A stretch of 64,000 nucleotides of DNA from Megaustenia siamemsis (GCA_032433765.1 JAVIAB010000160.1:20406115-20470114), one strand, 5' to 3'. Counted from the stretch's first letter, positions 33,830-44,116 are shown. The notes: a model not told the origin generated them from the letters alone. Made by a program: numbers and translations.

Positions 33830-34600
33830 TTCTGTGCTAGACATGGTTCATTTTTTGGTGTTTTTTAGTGAAGCCATGGCTCATATCTTGCTGTGTTTCT
33901 GTCCTAGCCATGGCTCATATCTTAGCTTGTGTGTGCTGGCCATGGCTCATATCTTGGTGTGTGTCATGTTAGTCATATCTCATATCTCGGTGTGTCCGTG
34001 TTAATCATGTCTCATATCTTTATGTGTGTCTGTGTTTAGTCATATCTCATATCTTAGTGTGTACCAGTGTTAGTCATATGTCATATCTTTGTGTGTGCAT
34101 GTCTGGGTTAGTGATATCTCATATCTTTGTGTGCATGTCTGTGTTTGTCACATCTCATATCCTTGTGTGTGCATGGCTATGTTAGTCCCATCTCATATCT
34201 TTTTGTGTGCATATCTATGTTAGTCATATCTCTTATCTTTGTGTGCATATCTATGTTAGGCATGTGTCATATCTTTGTGTGTGCATGTCAATGTCAGTTA
34301 TATCTCATATCTTTATGTGCATGTTAGTCATGTGTCATATATCTTGATGTGTGTCAGTGTTAGTCATGCCTCGTATCGCTGTGTGCATGTCTGTATTAGT
34401 CACATCTCATATCTTTGTGTGTACATGTCTGTGTTAGTCACATCTCACATCTTTGTGTGTGTATGTCTGTGTTAGTCACATCTCACATCTTTGTGTGTGT
34501 ATGTCTGTGTTAGTCACATCTAACATCTTTGTGTGTCCGTGTCTGTGTTAGTCACATCTCACATCTTTGTGTGTGCATGTCTGTGTTAGTCACCTCTAGT
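33830..34600. repeat. 38-bp minisatellite with shorter, older units on the left
   Basis: From about 34380 to 34600 units containing GTCTGTGTTAGTCACATCTC and ACATCTTTGTGTG repeat every 38 bases. To the left, 33830-34380, related 33-42-bp units (CATGGCTCATATCTTGGTG and similar) are more diverged. This gradient suggests growth toward the right end. Confidence 0.9.
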
Positions 34601-34930
34601 GACTCGGGCAGATGGTGCTCGTAAACCTGGGAGGGCCTACCATCTAAGGGCAGAATCCCCCTACAGAAAAGACAATCTGCTGCCTTGCAGGAAGATTGGG
34701 GACAATCAAAGGCTAGGGAAAGCAAACCCGAATAAAATGCTGGCTGAAATCGGATGCACTGGGCCACTGGCGCAGAACACAGTGCAACGTATTAACGGGT
34801 GTTCAGTCAGAGTGGATCTGACAGACTCTAATTGTGATGTTCTGTCTGTGGGGGCGATCAACACACTTAGCCTGACAGCTGACTTCATGTGGGAGTCTGG
34901 AATCCTTACTCTGATTGAGTCCTGAACGCA
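34601..34930 (+). mobile_element. Probable LINE 5'-region remnant
   Basis: A conspicuously GC-richer stretch with one open frame (34599-34925) includes KDNLLPCRKIGDNQRLGKAN and NCDVLSVGAINTLSLTADF. It directly precedes a family 2 C-terminal fragment, so it may be its 5' UTR or N-terminal end with the middle deleted. The function of the frame is unknown. Confidence 0.45.
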
Positions 34931-34934
34931 GAGA

Positions 34935-35210
34935 GAAAGAGAGAAATCATTGGACAGCTATCACCACTATTGTCCAACATGGAAATAACTCTAGAGGCAA
35001 AATGGGAACAATATAATCTTCATCCCAACACAGTGCTACCAATACCAGTCCTGGAACCCAGATGCAAGAACAATAAGAAAAATAATCTCAACTGAGATGA
35101 AATGTGTCAGACAAATGACAGGAAACAATCTGAGAGATAAGATCAGAAATGAAGAACTGAGAAGAAAGCTAGGAATAATCCCCACCATAGAATATATAGA
35201 AGTCGTAATC
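34935..35210 (+). mobile_element. LINE family 2 fragment
   Basis: GACAGCTATCACCACTATTG through TCATCCCAACACAGTGCTAC, then STEMKCVRQMTGNNLRDKIR and RRKLGIIPTIEYIE, match 6990-7220. It is cut off at about 35205 by - strand LINE sequence. Confidence 0.75.
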
Positions 35211-35400
35211 TTCCATGATTGATGACTTGCTGCTAATTTTTGTAAGTCTTGATTGTTTCTAAGTCCCTTGGTTGAGCCTTCCCTAGTAATTGTTCTGCAT
35301 AGCGATTCTCTTGTTCTACCTTGTTTTCTTTTTCCCCACCAATGCCTGATGGGAAGTCTTTCTTCATACATTCTCAGCACATAATAATTGTATTTTCAAT
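35211..35400 (-). mobile_element. LINE C-terminal fragment
   Basis: The - strand frame reads LPIRHWWGKRKQGRTRESLC, then RTITREGSTKGLRNNQDLQK and LAASHQSWK. This is a variant of the KRGRPRETL C-terminus from a lineage distinct from families 1-4. Confidence 0.65.
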
Positions 35401-35534
35401 GCCTCCTTATAAAGCTCGACGTGTATTCTTGTTTTTATTTATCTCTTATCTGTTCTATTGAAATGTATTCTTTCCAGCCTGTGTTTGAGATTCTAAATTC
35501 TGGGATTTTGTAGTAATTAGATGATAAATAGTCA

Positions 35535-36262
35535 TCTATTTTCATCATCATCATCATCGAGTGCCGTCTCCGCAACGAAGGTTGGCTACCATGGATCGCC
35601 ATTCTACTCTGTTTCTTGCTTTGATGGTGCAGGCTGTCATAGATTGGCTTGTCCATCTTTTGATGTTACTCGTCCATGTTAGTCTTGGTCTGCCTCTGCC
35701 TCTTTTGCCTTGTATTTTCCCTTCCAATATTACTTTTAGTAGACTGTTGTGTCTTTTAACATGCCCCAAAAATTTCATTTGTCTTGTCTTAATTGTATTT
35801 AGTAGTTCTCTTTTTATTTTCAGTTGTTTTAAAACTTCATAGTTTGTTTTCTTTTCTTTCCATCCAATTCTACCTATTGTTCTATAAATCCACACTTCAA
35901 AGGCTTCAATTTTCTGTTCTGTTTTCTTGTCTAATGTCCATGTTTCTGCACCATACAGGAATATTGAGAAGATGTAACAGTTTGCCACTCTTAGTTTCAG
36001 CCCTGCTGATATTTGTTTTGTTGTTAGTATATTTTTCATGGCATTAAAATTACTTTTTGCCATACCTATCCTTTTGTTTATTTCAATTTTACATTTTACA
36101 TCATTGGTTATAGTATGTCCCAGGTAGTTGTAGCTCTGGACTGTCTCCAGATGTATTCCCTCAACAGTGATATTTAATTGTAGGTCTTGAGAATTTTCTT
36201 TGTCTATGATCATAGTTTTAGTCTTCTTGATATTCATATCTAGTCCATATTTGGTAGATATA
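35535..36262 (-). mobile_element. LINE family 4, longest frame
   Basis: A 227-residue - strand frame covers MNIKKTKTMIIDKENSQ, YNYLGHTITNDVKCKIEINK, ETWTLDKKTEQKIEAFEVW, GWKEKKTNYEVLKQL, FLGHVKRHNSLL and RGRPRLTWTSNIKR, ending near an ATGATGATGA tail (35540-35556). It is the post-RT part only; the RT domain is truncated away. Confidence 0.85.
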
Positions 36263-37799
36263 TATTTTAAAATGTCTTAATTATGACACTTTATGATTCA
36301 GAAAATAAGCCTACAGTTCTCCACCATAAATATCTAAGAACTATCTTTGTCATAGTACATGTTGATGTACCACTATAAACTAATGAATAAAACTAAACCC
36401 AGTAGTTACATACTGAAGGGAGAAAGACGGCAAGAAAAATCATGAAGGAGGAGCATGACAATCCACCTACAAAAAAGAATGCTTGATATTTGTCTGATTT
36501 CTTTTGATAGGAAAAACAACTCCTGTCTTCAAACAGATGCTTCCTTGTAGAAAGTTCAAGGAAAACCAATATCTAGATAAGCAGTTGCAACAATGAAGCA
36601 CAAGACATATATTTGTTGTTAGTAGCCATACAGAGCACAACAAATAATTTTAAAATACACAGAAGATTATAGAATTATATTAATATAAAATGAAAATTGG
36701 TTTCAAAATGAATTTATGTAGTAATGAAGTTGTTAGTAATCTCTTCTTATATGTTGTTATCAAACTAAACGTATTTTCAAAATCTTGCAAAATAAATTAC
36801 TTAAGTAATGGGTTGTAGAAGTGTTGATATCTGATTATTTCAAACCAGTTTTCATGAAGATAATTTTAAACTAAAATCAATTCTTAAAGTTAACACCTGT
36901 ATTGAGAGCATTTCATACGGAAAGTGCTGGAAAGATAGATTCCATAACATGTATTAATTTATATCAAAGACAGTTTGTCACAACTATTTCAGAGCAGTCA
37001 AAATTGATGCACAATAATTACTTGCAACACATACAACAAGTCGCATTGACAAACATATCAAATTGCAAAAAAAAACTAAAAAACAGTGAGAACAAGAATA
37101 AGGTGAATAAAATTATTAATAAATTCTAATCTAAACATTCTAGTTAAGAATATTTACAAAATATATAAACATGCTGTTATTTATTGCAAACTTTCAGGGA
37201 AAAATAAATATAACAACAATCAGTGTCATAAAACTAGCTAATCCAGTTCATTTTTCTCTCTCCAAATTTCTGTTATTATTGTGGAAATGACTCAAAACAA
37301 TCTTTTGTAAAATAGTATATCCATTCTCTAAATAATTGTTATCAATTTAAAAAATGACAAATGAACTAATTTTATACTCAATCACTAAATATAAATGGAA
37401 AGAATTTTAAATTTAATATTCTTCAATCAATATCTGAAGAAAACATCATTGTTTATATAGTTCTTTCATAGCATTTTTTTGTCTTTCAGAATACAATATT
37501 TTCCTGATTTGCCAATAAATATAACATTATTCTGGATTTTTTATTCATGTAAATCATGTTCGTGAAATATTTTTGTTTACGTGATATTTAGATGTCTGTA
37601 TTCTAACAAGCAGGATTAGTGTAGTTGTTGTCAAGCAGTTTTGTTTTTTAGCAAAATTATGCACATAAATGCTGCAGCAGCTGTTAATGTAAATAGTTGA
37701 GTGCTGATTGCACATAAAGAGAGTTTGTTCATTTTGATTGAAGTGCGTATTGTCCTCTTAATTGTGTCTCTCAGCTTGCAGCCAATTTGTGTATTAATA
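36263..37799. other. AT-rich stretch without recognisable gene
   Basis: No exon, RNA gene or clear repeat is visible. Confidence 0.35.
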
Positions 37800-37906
37800 A
37801 TTGGTTGTGAATTATTAGTTAGTAAATTCTTGGTTAGTGGATTCAAGGTTAGTGAATCTATGTTTTAGAAGAAATCATAGGAATAGTTGTTAGCGGAATC
37901 TTGAGT
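37800..37906. repeat. Minisatellite B, short left arm
   Basis: TTCTTGGTTAGTGGATTCAA and GTTGTTAGCGGAATCTTGAG are diverged units of the array that continues at 39610-41335. A SINE separates the two arms. Confidence 0.55.
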
Positions 37907-38009
37907 TTGAACTGGGTGGTCTAGAGCTAAGCTGTTGGCCTCTGGACAAGAAACTTCCAGGTTCAAATCCTGCCACAGTTGGTGTGATTTTTTTTCATTT
38001 TGAGTCAAT

Positions 38010-38656
38010 GGTTTCTTCATAGCTCCATCCTTTCACTATCTATACATAGTGGGTTTCTTCATAGCTCCATCCTCTCACTATCTTTACATAGTGGGTTTCT
38101 TTCTTAGCTTCATCCTCTCACTATCTTTACATAGTGGGTTTCTTTCTTAGCTTCATCCTCTCACTATCTTTACATAGTGGGTTTCTTTCTTAGCTTCATC
38201 CTCTCACTATCTTTACATAGTGGGTTTCTTTCTTAGCTTCATCCTCTCACTATCTTTACATAGTGGGTTTTTTCATAGCTCCATCCTCTCACTATCTTTA
38301 CATAGTGGTTTTCTTCATAGCTCCATCCTCTCACTATCTTTACATAGTGAGTTTCTTCATAGCTTCATCCTCTCACTATCTTTACATAGTGGTTTTCTTC
38401 ATAGCTTCATCCTCTCACTATCTTTACATAGTGGTTTTCTTCATAGCTCCATCCTCTCACTATCTTTACATAGTGAGTTTCTTCATAGCTTCATCCCCTC
38501 ACTATCTTTACATAGTGGGTTTCTTCATAGCTCCATCCCCTCACTATCTCTACATAGTGGGTTTCTTCATAGCTTCATCCCTTCACTATCTTTACATAGT
38601 GAGTTTCTTCATAGCTTCATCCTCTCACTATCTTTACAAAGTGAGTTTCTTCATAG
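38010..38656. repeat. Minisatellite A, left block, 42-43-bp units
   Basis: Units such as GTTTCTTCATAGCTTCATCC followed by TCTCACTATCTTTACATAGTG repeat about 15 times. Left units are 43 bp with TTTCTTTCTTAG, and later ones 42 bp with TTTCTTCATAG. Because 42 is a multiple of three, the array yields open frames on the + strand, which I do not regard as genes. Confidence 0.95.
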
Positions 38657-39081
38657 GGAACAGGCAAATAATTGCAATGCTGCGGTAAAGCTGGTAGCAA
38701 GGAGCCAGTGATGGGGAGTGTTAGACACTCCAAGGTATGGTGACAGCTTTACAAATAGGGAACACAATACAATACTGACGTTTCGGCTAGTAGCCTTCTT
38801 CAGAAAACAAGGACAACAACCACAAACAATGAAGCACAATTATCTATATCTACATGTTAGATGATTAGGAGAATGGAGAGGTGGACAGAAAAGAATAGAA
38901 GAAAGTAGGATTATGCAATAAGAAAGGAGGCTACATGAGGGGAGGTAGGATGAGAATCAAGATGTGTAGAAAAGAGAGATAGGGAAATTGAGGAAGAGAT
39001 AGAAAATCAGAAGTAAAACGAAGGTAATATATAAAACGTATAAGAAAAGTCAACTTAGCTGGCGAAACTTGACTGTCCGTC
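38657..39081. mobile_element. Unclassified 425-bp insertion inside minisatellite A
   Basis: This non-repetitive segment begins GGAACAGGCAAATAATTGC and includes GACGTTTCGGCTAGTAGCCT followed by TCTTCAG, a motif seen in several animal interspersed repeats. It is flanked by GAGTTTCTTCATAG at 38643-38656 and 39082-39095, in the same phase of the array, consistent with a 14-bp target duplication. A Penelope-like origin is only a guess. Confidence 0.55.
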
Positions 39082-39340
39082 GAGTTTCTTCATAGCTTCA
39101 TCCTCTCACTATCTTTACATAGTGAGTTTCTTCATAGCTTCATCCTCTCACTATCTTTACATAGTGAGTTTCTTCATAGCTCCATCCTCTCACTATCTTT
39201 ACATAGTGAGTTTCTTCATAGCTTCATCCTCTCACTATCTTTACATAGTGAGTTTCTTCATAGCTTCATCCTCTCGCTATCTTTACAAAGTGAGTTTCTT
39301 CATAGCTTCATCCTTTCACTATCTTTATGTAGTGAGATTC
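39082..39340. repeat. Minisatellite A, right block
   Basis: Six units of 42 bp continue the left block in phase. The last unit decays into the SINE body at about 39335. Confidence 0.95.
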
Positions 39341-39604
39341 TATGTCTAGTCTTCTTAGATAATGACATAAAACAGGAGTTCCCTTGTTCAATTTGCACAT
39401 GTTAAAGAAGCCTTGGCAGCTAGAATCGAAAAGAGTAGGTCAAAAAGGGGCCACTGTCTTGGTAAAAATAAAGCTATTAAAAATCCACTCATGGAGAAGA
39501 CAAATGTGTCAAGTCAAAAGGTGCAGATATCACAGCTTGCCATAAATTAGCATCACAACTAATTCATGCCTACGTAATTGGTGAAGAGTAAGAAGGAGAA
39601 GAGG

Positions 39605-41335
39605 AATCTAGATTAGTAGATTATGAGATTTGTTGCTAGTAGAAATCTTGGTTAGTGGGTTATGAGATTTGTTGCTAGTGGAAATCTTAGCTAATGGATT
39701 ATGAGATTTGTTGCTAGTGGAAATCTTGGTTAGTGGGTTATGGGATTTGTTACTAGTGGAAATCTTGGTTGATTATAAGATTTGTTGCTAGTGGAAATCT
39801 TGGTTAGCGGGTTATGAGATTTGTTGCTAGTGGAAATCTTAGCTAGTGGGTTATGAGATTTGTTGCTAGTGGAAATCTTAGCTAGTGGGTTATGAGATTT
39901 GTTACTAGTGGAAATCTTGGTTAGTGGGTTATGAGATTTGTTGCTAGTGGAAATCTTAGCTAATGGGTTATGAGATTTGTTACTAGTGGAAATCTTGGTT
40001 AGTGGGTTATGAGATTTGTTACTAGTGGAAATCTTGGTTGGTTATGAGATTTGTTGCTAGTGGAAATCTTGGTTAGTGGGTTATGAGATTTGTTGCTAGT
40101 GGAAATCTTAGCTAATGGGTTATGAGATTTGTTACTAGTGGAAATCTTGGTTAGTGGGTTATGAGATTTGTTACTAGTGGAAATCTTGGTTAGTGGGTTA
40201 TGAGATTTGTTACTAGTGGAAATCTTAGCTAATGGGTTATGAGAATTGTTGCTAGTGGAAATCTTGGTTAGTGGGTTATGAGATTTGTTACTAGTGGAAA
40301 TCTTGGTTGGTTATGAGATTTGTTGCTAGTGGAAATCTTGGTTAGTGAGTTATGAGATTTGTTACTAGTGGAAATCTTAGTTAGTGGGTTATGCGATTTG
40401 TTGCTAGTGGAAATCTTGGTTAGTGGGTTATGAGATTTGTTACTAGTGGAAATCTTAGCTAGTGGAAATCTTGGTTGGTTATGAGATTTGTTGCTAGTGG
40501 AAATTTTAACTAGTGGGTTATAAGATTTGTTGCTAGTGGAAATCTTGGTTGGTTATGAGATTTGTTACTAGTGGAAATCTTGGTTGGTTATAAGATTTGT
40601 TGCTAGTGGAAATCTTGGTTAGTGGGTTATGAGATTTGTTACTAGTGGAAATCTTAGCTAATGGGTTATGAGAATTGTTGCTAGTGGAAATCTTGGTTAG
40701 TGGGTTATGAGATTTGTTACTAGTGGAAATCTTGGTTGGTTATGAGATTTGTTGCTAGTGGAAATCTTGGTTAGTGAGTTATGAGATTTGTTACTAGTGG
40801 AAATCTTAGTTAGTGGGTTATGCGATTTGTTGCTAGTGGAAATCTTGGTTAGTGGGTTATGAGATTTGTTACTAGTGGAAATCTTAGCTAGTGGAAATCT
40901 TGATTGGTTATGAGATTTGTTGCTAGTGGAAATTTTAACTAGTGGGTTATAAGATTTGTTGCTAGTGGAAATCTTGGTTGGTTATGAGATTTGTTGCTAG
41001 TGGGAATCTTGGTTAGTAGGTTATGAGATTTGTTACTAGTGGAAATCTTGGTTAATGGGTTATGAGATTTCTTTCTAGTGAAAATCTTGGTTAGTGGGTT
41101 ATGAATCTTGTTACTAGCTGAATCTCGGTTAGCAGGTTATGAGATTTGTTACTAGCAGATATCTTGGTCAGTCAGCTGTCATATTTGTTGGTAGTGAAAA
41201 TCTTTGTTAATGGGTTATGAGATCTGTTATTAGTGGAAGTCTTGGTTACTGGATTATGAGATTTCTTACTAGTTGAAATCTTGGTTAATTGGTTTGTGAG
41301 ATTTGTTACTAGTGGAAATCTTTGTTTAGTGGGTT
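39605..41335. repeat. Minisatellite B, main array
   Basis: Units of about 39 bp built on GAGATTTGTTACTAGTGG and AAATCTTGGTTAGTGGGTTAT repeat over 1.7 kb, with shortened variants lacking AGTGGG. A block near 40223-40600 is repeated at 40652-41030 with an offset of 429 bases, giving higher-order structure. Units at the right end are diverged. No coding role is seen. Confidence 0.95.
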
Positions 41336-41639
41336 AAGACAGCCCTTCATAACCTGTGATATGCCGACTCTGGGTGGGTATGTGGAGACCTCACAGAGGG
41401 TCTATGAAGGTATAAAGCAATGTTATGATCTTTTGCAGTTAAAATAGAAAGAATGCATAGAAAAATTAACCAATGAAAGAAAAGGTAACATAGAACAAAA
41501 TCTAAATATCTCTCTCTTGTGCAAATGCTTTCTAACCTACCATCTCCATTAAAAAATTTTTCTTTCTTCTTCTCTCTATCAACTTTTTTTTGGTACTTGT
41601 TCGAGTGTTGAGGGAGATACTAAGGACTGGTTATTGTCC
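41336..41639. other. Unannotated sequence
   Basis: I see no gene or known repeat. Confidence 0.3.
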
Positions 41640-42430
41640 TTTTAGTGGTTTAACTCATTGTCATTTGATGGTGTTGTAACATTTCTTTGATGTTGTCTGT
41701 CCATCTTATTCTGGGTCTGCCTCTTGATCTTCTGCCTTCTCCTCTTTTAATATATGCTTTCTGTGGTAATGAATCAGATGGCATTCTTTTTTGATGGGTG
41801 AACCAGTTTATTTGTTGTTTCTGTAAGTAGCTTATAAATGGCTCAATATCTACTCTTTCTCTTATAATCTCATTTCTGATTCTGTCTTTTCTTGTTATTC
41901 CAGGCACTTTCCTCAGACAATGCATCTCTGTGGTGACAAGCTTTCTTTAGTGCTAGATGTAAGTGACCATGTTTGGCATTGGTTGAACAATGTTGAAATG
42001 AATATACTCTGTATAAGGTGTTTCTTTATGGTAACAGGTTTTGCTTTGTGTTGAAGTATAGGGGATAGCTGTCCCAATATTCGGTTTGCCTTATTGCATC
42101 ATACAGCTATTTCTTTGACGATTTTACCAACTTCAGAGACTGTTGTTCCCACGTCTTTAAAGTTTGTTACTTGTTTTATAACTTGATGTTCTATAACTAT
42201 GTTTAGTGTCTTCTTTTGTCTTCCTACTGATATAACTTCTGTTTTTTTCAGTACTTATTTTCATGTTATTCATTTTACATTCTTTATCAAGAACAGTAAA
42301 TGTTGTTGAAGTTCTGATCCTTCGAAAGCTATTAGGGCCTGGTCATCAGCAAAAACCTCCATTAAAAATAAAGTTAAAAATCTATTTTCTTCTTCGATTT
42401 CTGTTATTAAAACCATATGGTTATTGTTGG
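41640..42430 (-). mobile_element. LINE fragment, family related to 53.0-54.1 kb
   Basis: The - strand frame reads RKVPGITRKDRIRNEIIRER, then ISYLQKQQINWFTHQKRMPS, then SRGRPRIRWTDNIKEMLQHH. Further upstream (42140-42420) are sequences for the RT-proximal AL.AF.GSE.QQHL and K..VILK blocks. It is broken by frameshifts. Confidence 0.7.
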
Positions 42431-42442
42431 CATAAGTAAAAA

Positions 42443-42695
42443 AAGTAAAGTACCCCCCGTCACGCCGAGTGGCGTATAGGGAAATATGGTGTTAGTGACC
42501 CTATATTTTACAGACCTTCAGCACATGATTTTTGGGGTAATGTGGTCGGTATTACGCCCGTGCTGCTTTTACTTTCCCAGAAAAAATCCGGTACCCATTT
42601 AAGGCTGGGTGAACCCGGAGCCGTCGGTTGGGATCGAACCCTACCCCTTGTCCGTAGTAGTCCAGTTCACTAACCACTGAGCTATCGCGGCTCCT
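42443..42695 (-). mobile_element. tRNA-derived SINE, class 1
   Basis: The - strand starts GGAGCCGCGATAGCTCAGTG and has an intact B box GGGTTCGATCCCAACC, followed by the standard body to GTACTTTACTTTTTTT. It is close in sequence to the copies at 43597 and 43852. Confidence 0.9.
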
Positions 42696-42698
42696 ACT

Positions 42699-42803
42699 AA
42701 TTTTTAGGGAATTAGTAAAACCCAGGTGTCCTCGCCAGGGTACGAACCCCGGCTGTTGCCGTGGTAAGCCAACCGCCTATCGATTGCGCTAACCGGACAC
42801 CCT
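42699..42803 (-). mobile_element. tRNA-like SINE head, third class
   Basis: On the - strand GGTGTCCGGTTAGCGCAATC starts a segment with A box GGTTAGCGCAATCGATAGG and B box GGGGTTCGTACCC. Its first seven bases (GGTGTCC) can pair with GGACACC at the far end, like an acceptor stem. The T arm needs an irregular loop or bulge and no CCA-type end is present, so I call it tRNA-derived rather than a tRNA gene. Confidence 0.65.
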
Positions 42804-43596
42804 TATTGTTGGCATAAGTGACACAAATCACTAATAATCATATGTAGAAGGTCTCATAAAAGAAACTAATCTAAGATCAGTATGATAATATGTATTTTTA
42901 AAATGCAAATACTGAAATTCTTAACATGTCCAGAGATTGAAACATATAAGAAATGTAAGGTTAAAGGTCGCTCCATAGCATTAATGATGATTACTGCAGA
43001 ATGGAGCCTCCACATTTATTGGGAACATCATTTTAGAGTAACCAAAGGTCAGATATCACTTTTTTAAAACTTAAATAAACTGGAGAATGTGATTCAAGTA
43101 CCTGTGCTCTACATAGAAAGTATCCCCCAAACAACTTTCCTATATACATGTGTGGGTGTGTATATACATGTATGTGTGAGCTCATAGATGCTTATAGACA
43201 TTGTCCGTGGTGTTGTAGTCAAGGTCAAGGCAACCTAGACAGTGTGTCTCCTCCCCCCCCCCCCCCCCCCCCCACTCACATATTTTTAGAACCCTTTAAA
43301 TGTTGTTGACCCTTCCACTGGTAAGGTAATTACAGCGTGCACCCACCCACAAATCTTTCTTTTTCCTTCTGGCTATGGTCCACAACACAGAGAAGAAATT
43401 TGTTTCCTAAACCAGTTTCGAATATTTTGTTTTGGATGTTTCATTACTAGTTAACTATGTAGGATTAGTTTTATTCACTTACATATCTGTGTGTGTGTGT
43501 GTGTGTGTGTTGTTTGTTTGTTCCTGCTGAAGATCTATTGAGCAAAAATGTTCAAATTTGTGTCATCTATCAATTACGTAAAGCTTTAACCATACT
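42804..43596. other. Unannotated sequence with a poly-C run and a GT microsatellite
   Basis: An uninterrupted C run of about 22 bases lies at 43252-43273, and a (TG)n tract at 43490-43510. I see no exon. Confidence 0.4.
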
Positions 43597-43849
43597 GAGC
43601 CGCGATAGCTCAGTGGTTAGTGAACTGGACTACAAAGGACAAGAGGTAGGGTTCGATCCCAACTGACGGCTTCCGGGTTCACCCAGCCTTAAATGGGTAC
43701 TGGATTTTTTTCTGGGAAAGTAAAGCAGCACGGGCGTAATACCGACTGCATTACTCCAAAAATCATATGCTGAAGGTCTGTAAAAATTATGGTCACTAAC
43801 ACCATATTCCCTATACGCCACTTGGCGTGACGGGGGTACTTTACTTTTA
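43597..43849 (+). mobile_element. tRNA-derived SINE, class 1, first of a direct pair
   Basis: A box ATAGCTCAGTGGTTAGTG at about 43605 and B box GGGTTCGATCCC at about 43648 are intact pol III promoter elements. The body includes CTTCCGGGTTCACCCAGCC and ATACGCCACTTGGCGTGACG, and the copy ends GTACTTTACTTTTAG. It is followed at once by a second copy in the same orientation. Confidence 0.92.
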
Positions 43850-43851
43850 GG

Positions 43852-44116
43852 GAGCCGCGATAGCTCATTGGTTAGTGAACTGGACTACAAAGGACAAGAG
43901 GTAGGGTTCGACCCCAACCGACGGCTTCAGGATTCACCTAGCCTTAAATGGGTACCGGATTTTTTTCTGGGAAAGTAAAGCAGCACGGACGTAATACCGA
44001 CTGCATTACTCCAAAAATCATGTGCTGAAGGTCTGTAAAATATAGGGTCACTAACACCATATTCCCTATACGCCACTTGGCGTGACAGGGGTACTTTACT
44101 TTTTTTTTTTTTTTTT
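43852..44116 (+). mobile_element. tRNA-derived SINE, class 1, second of a direct pair, with T tail
   Basis: This has the same order as the preceding copy, with a few substitutions (A-box neighbour CTCATTGG, B box GGGTTCGACCCC). It ends in an uninterrupted run of about 18 thymines. A terminal T run, not an A run, is the shared 3' end of this family. Confidence 0.92.

Larger units (their letters stand above)
37907..39609 (+). mobile_element. tRNA-derived SINE, class 2 variant, expanded by an internal minisatellite
   Basis: The head (CTGGGTGGTCTAGAGCTAAG, with B box AGGTTCAAATCCTGCC) and GAGTCAATGGTTTCTTCATAG match the SINE at 13395. The 3' body (GTTAAAGAAGCCTTGGCAGC, GAAAAGAGTAGGTCAAAAAG) matches 12360-12400. 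Between them the normal short middle is replaced by the 42-bp array, so this is a SINE stretched from about 0.4 kb to 1.7 kb. Confidence 0.75.

Noticed and set aside
34127..34475. Cys/Val-rich frames resembling secreted peptides
   Set aside because: They come from the TGTGTG-rich 38-bp minisatellite and change frame between units.
38220..38711. 163-codon and 141-codon frames with repeated serine/leucine and tyrosine-rich units
   Set aside because: They arise because the minisatellite period is 42 bp, a multiple of three. There is no start context, domain or splice signal.
39040..39095. Hammerhead ribozyme (as in Penelope-like elements and retrozymes)
   Set aside because: A GCGAAAC box and a GTC exist near the end of the insert, but I find no CTGATGA box at a workable distance. 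The small AGTCAA/TTGACT stem does not fit the fold.
42699..42803. A real tRNA gene
   Set aside because: A and B boxes and an acceptor-like stem are present, but the T arm is irregular, the anticodon arm is not convincing, and the copy sits beside a SINE in a repeat-rich context.
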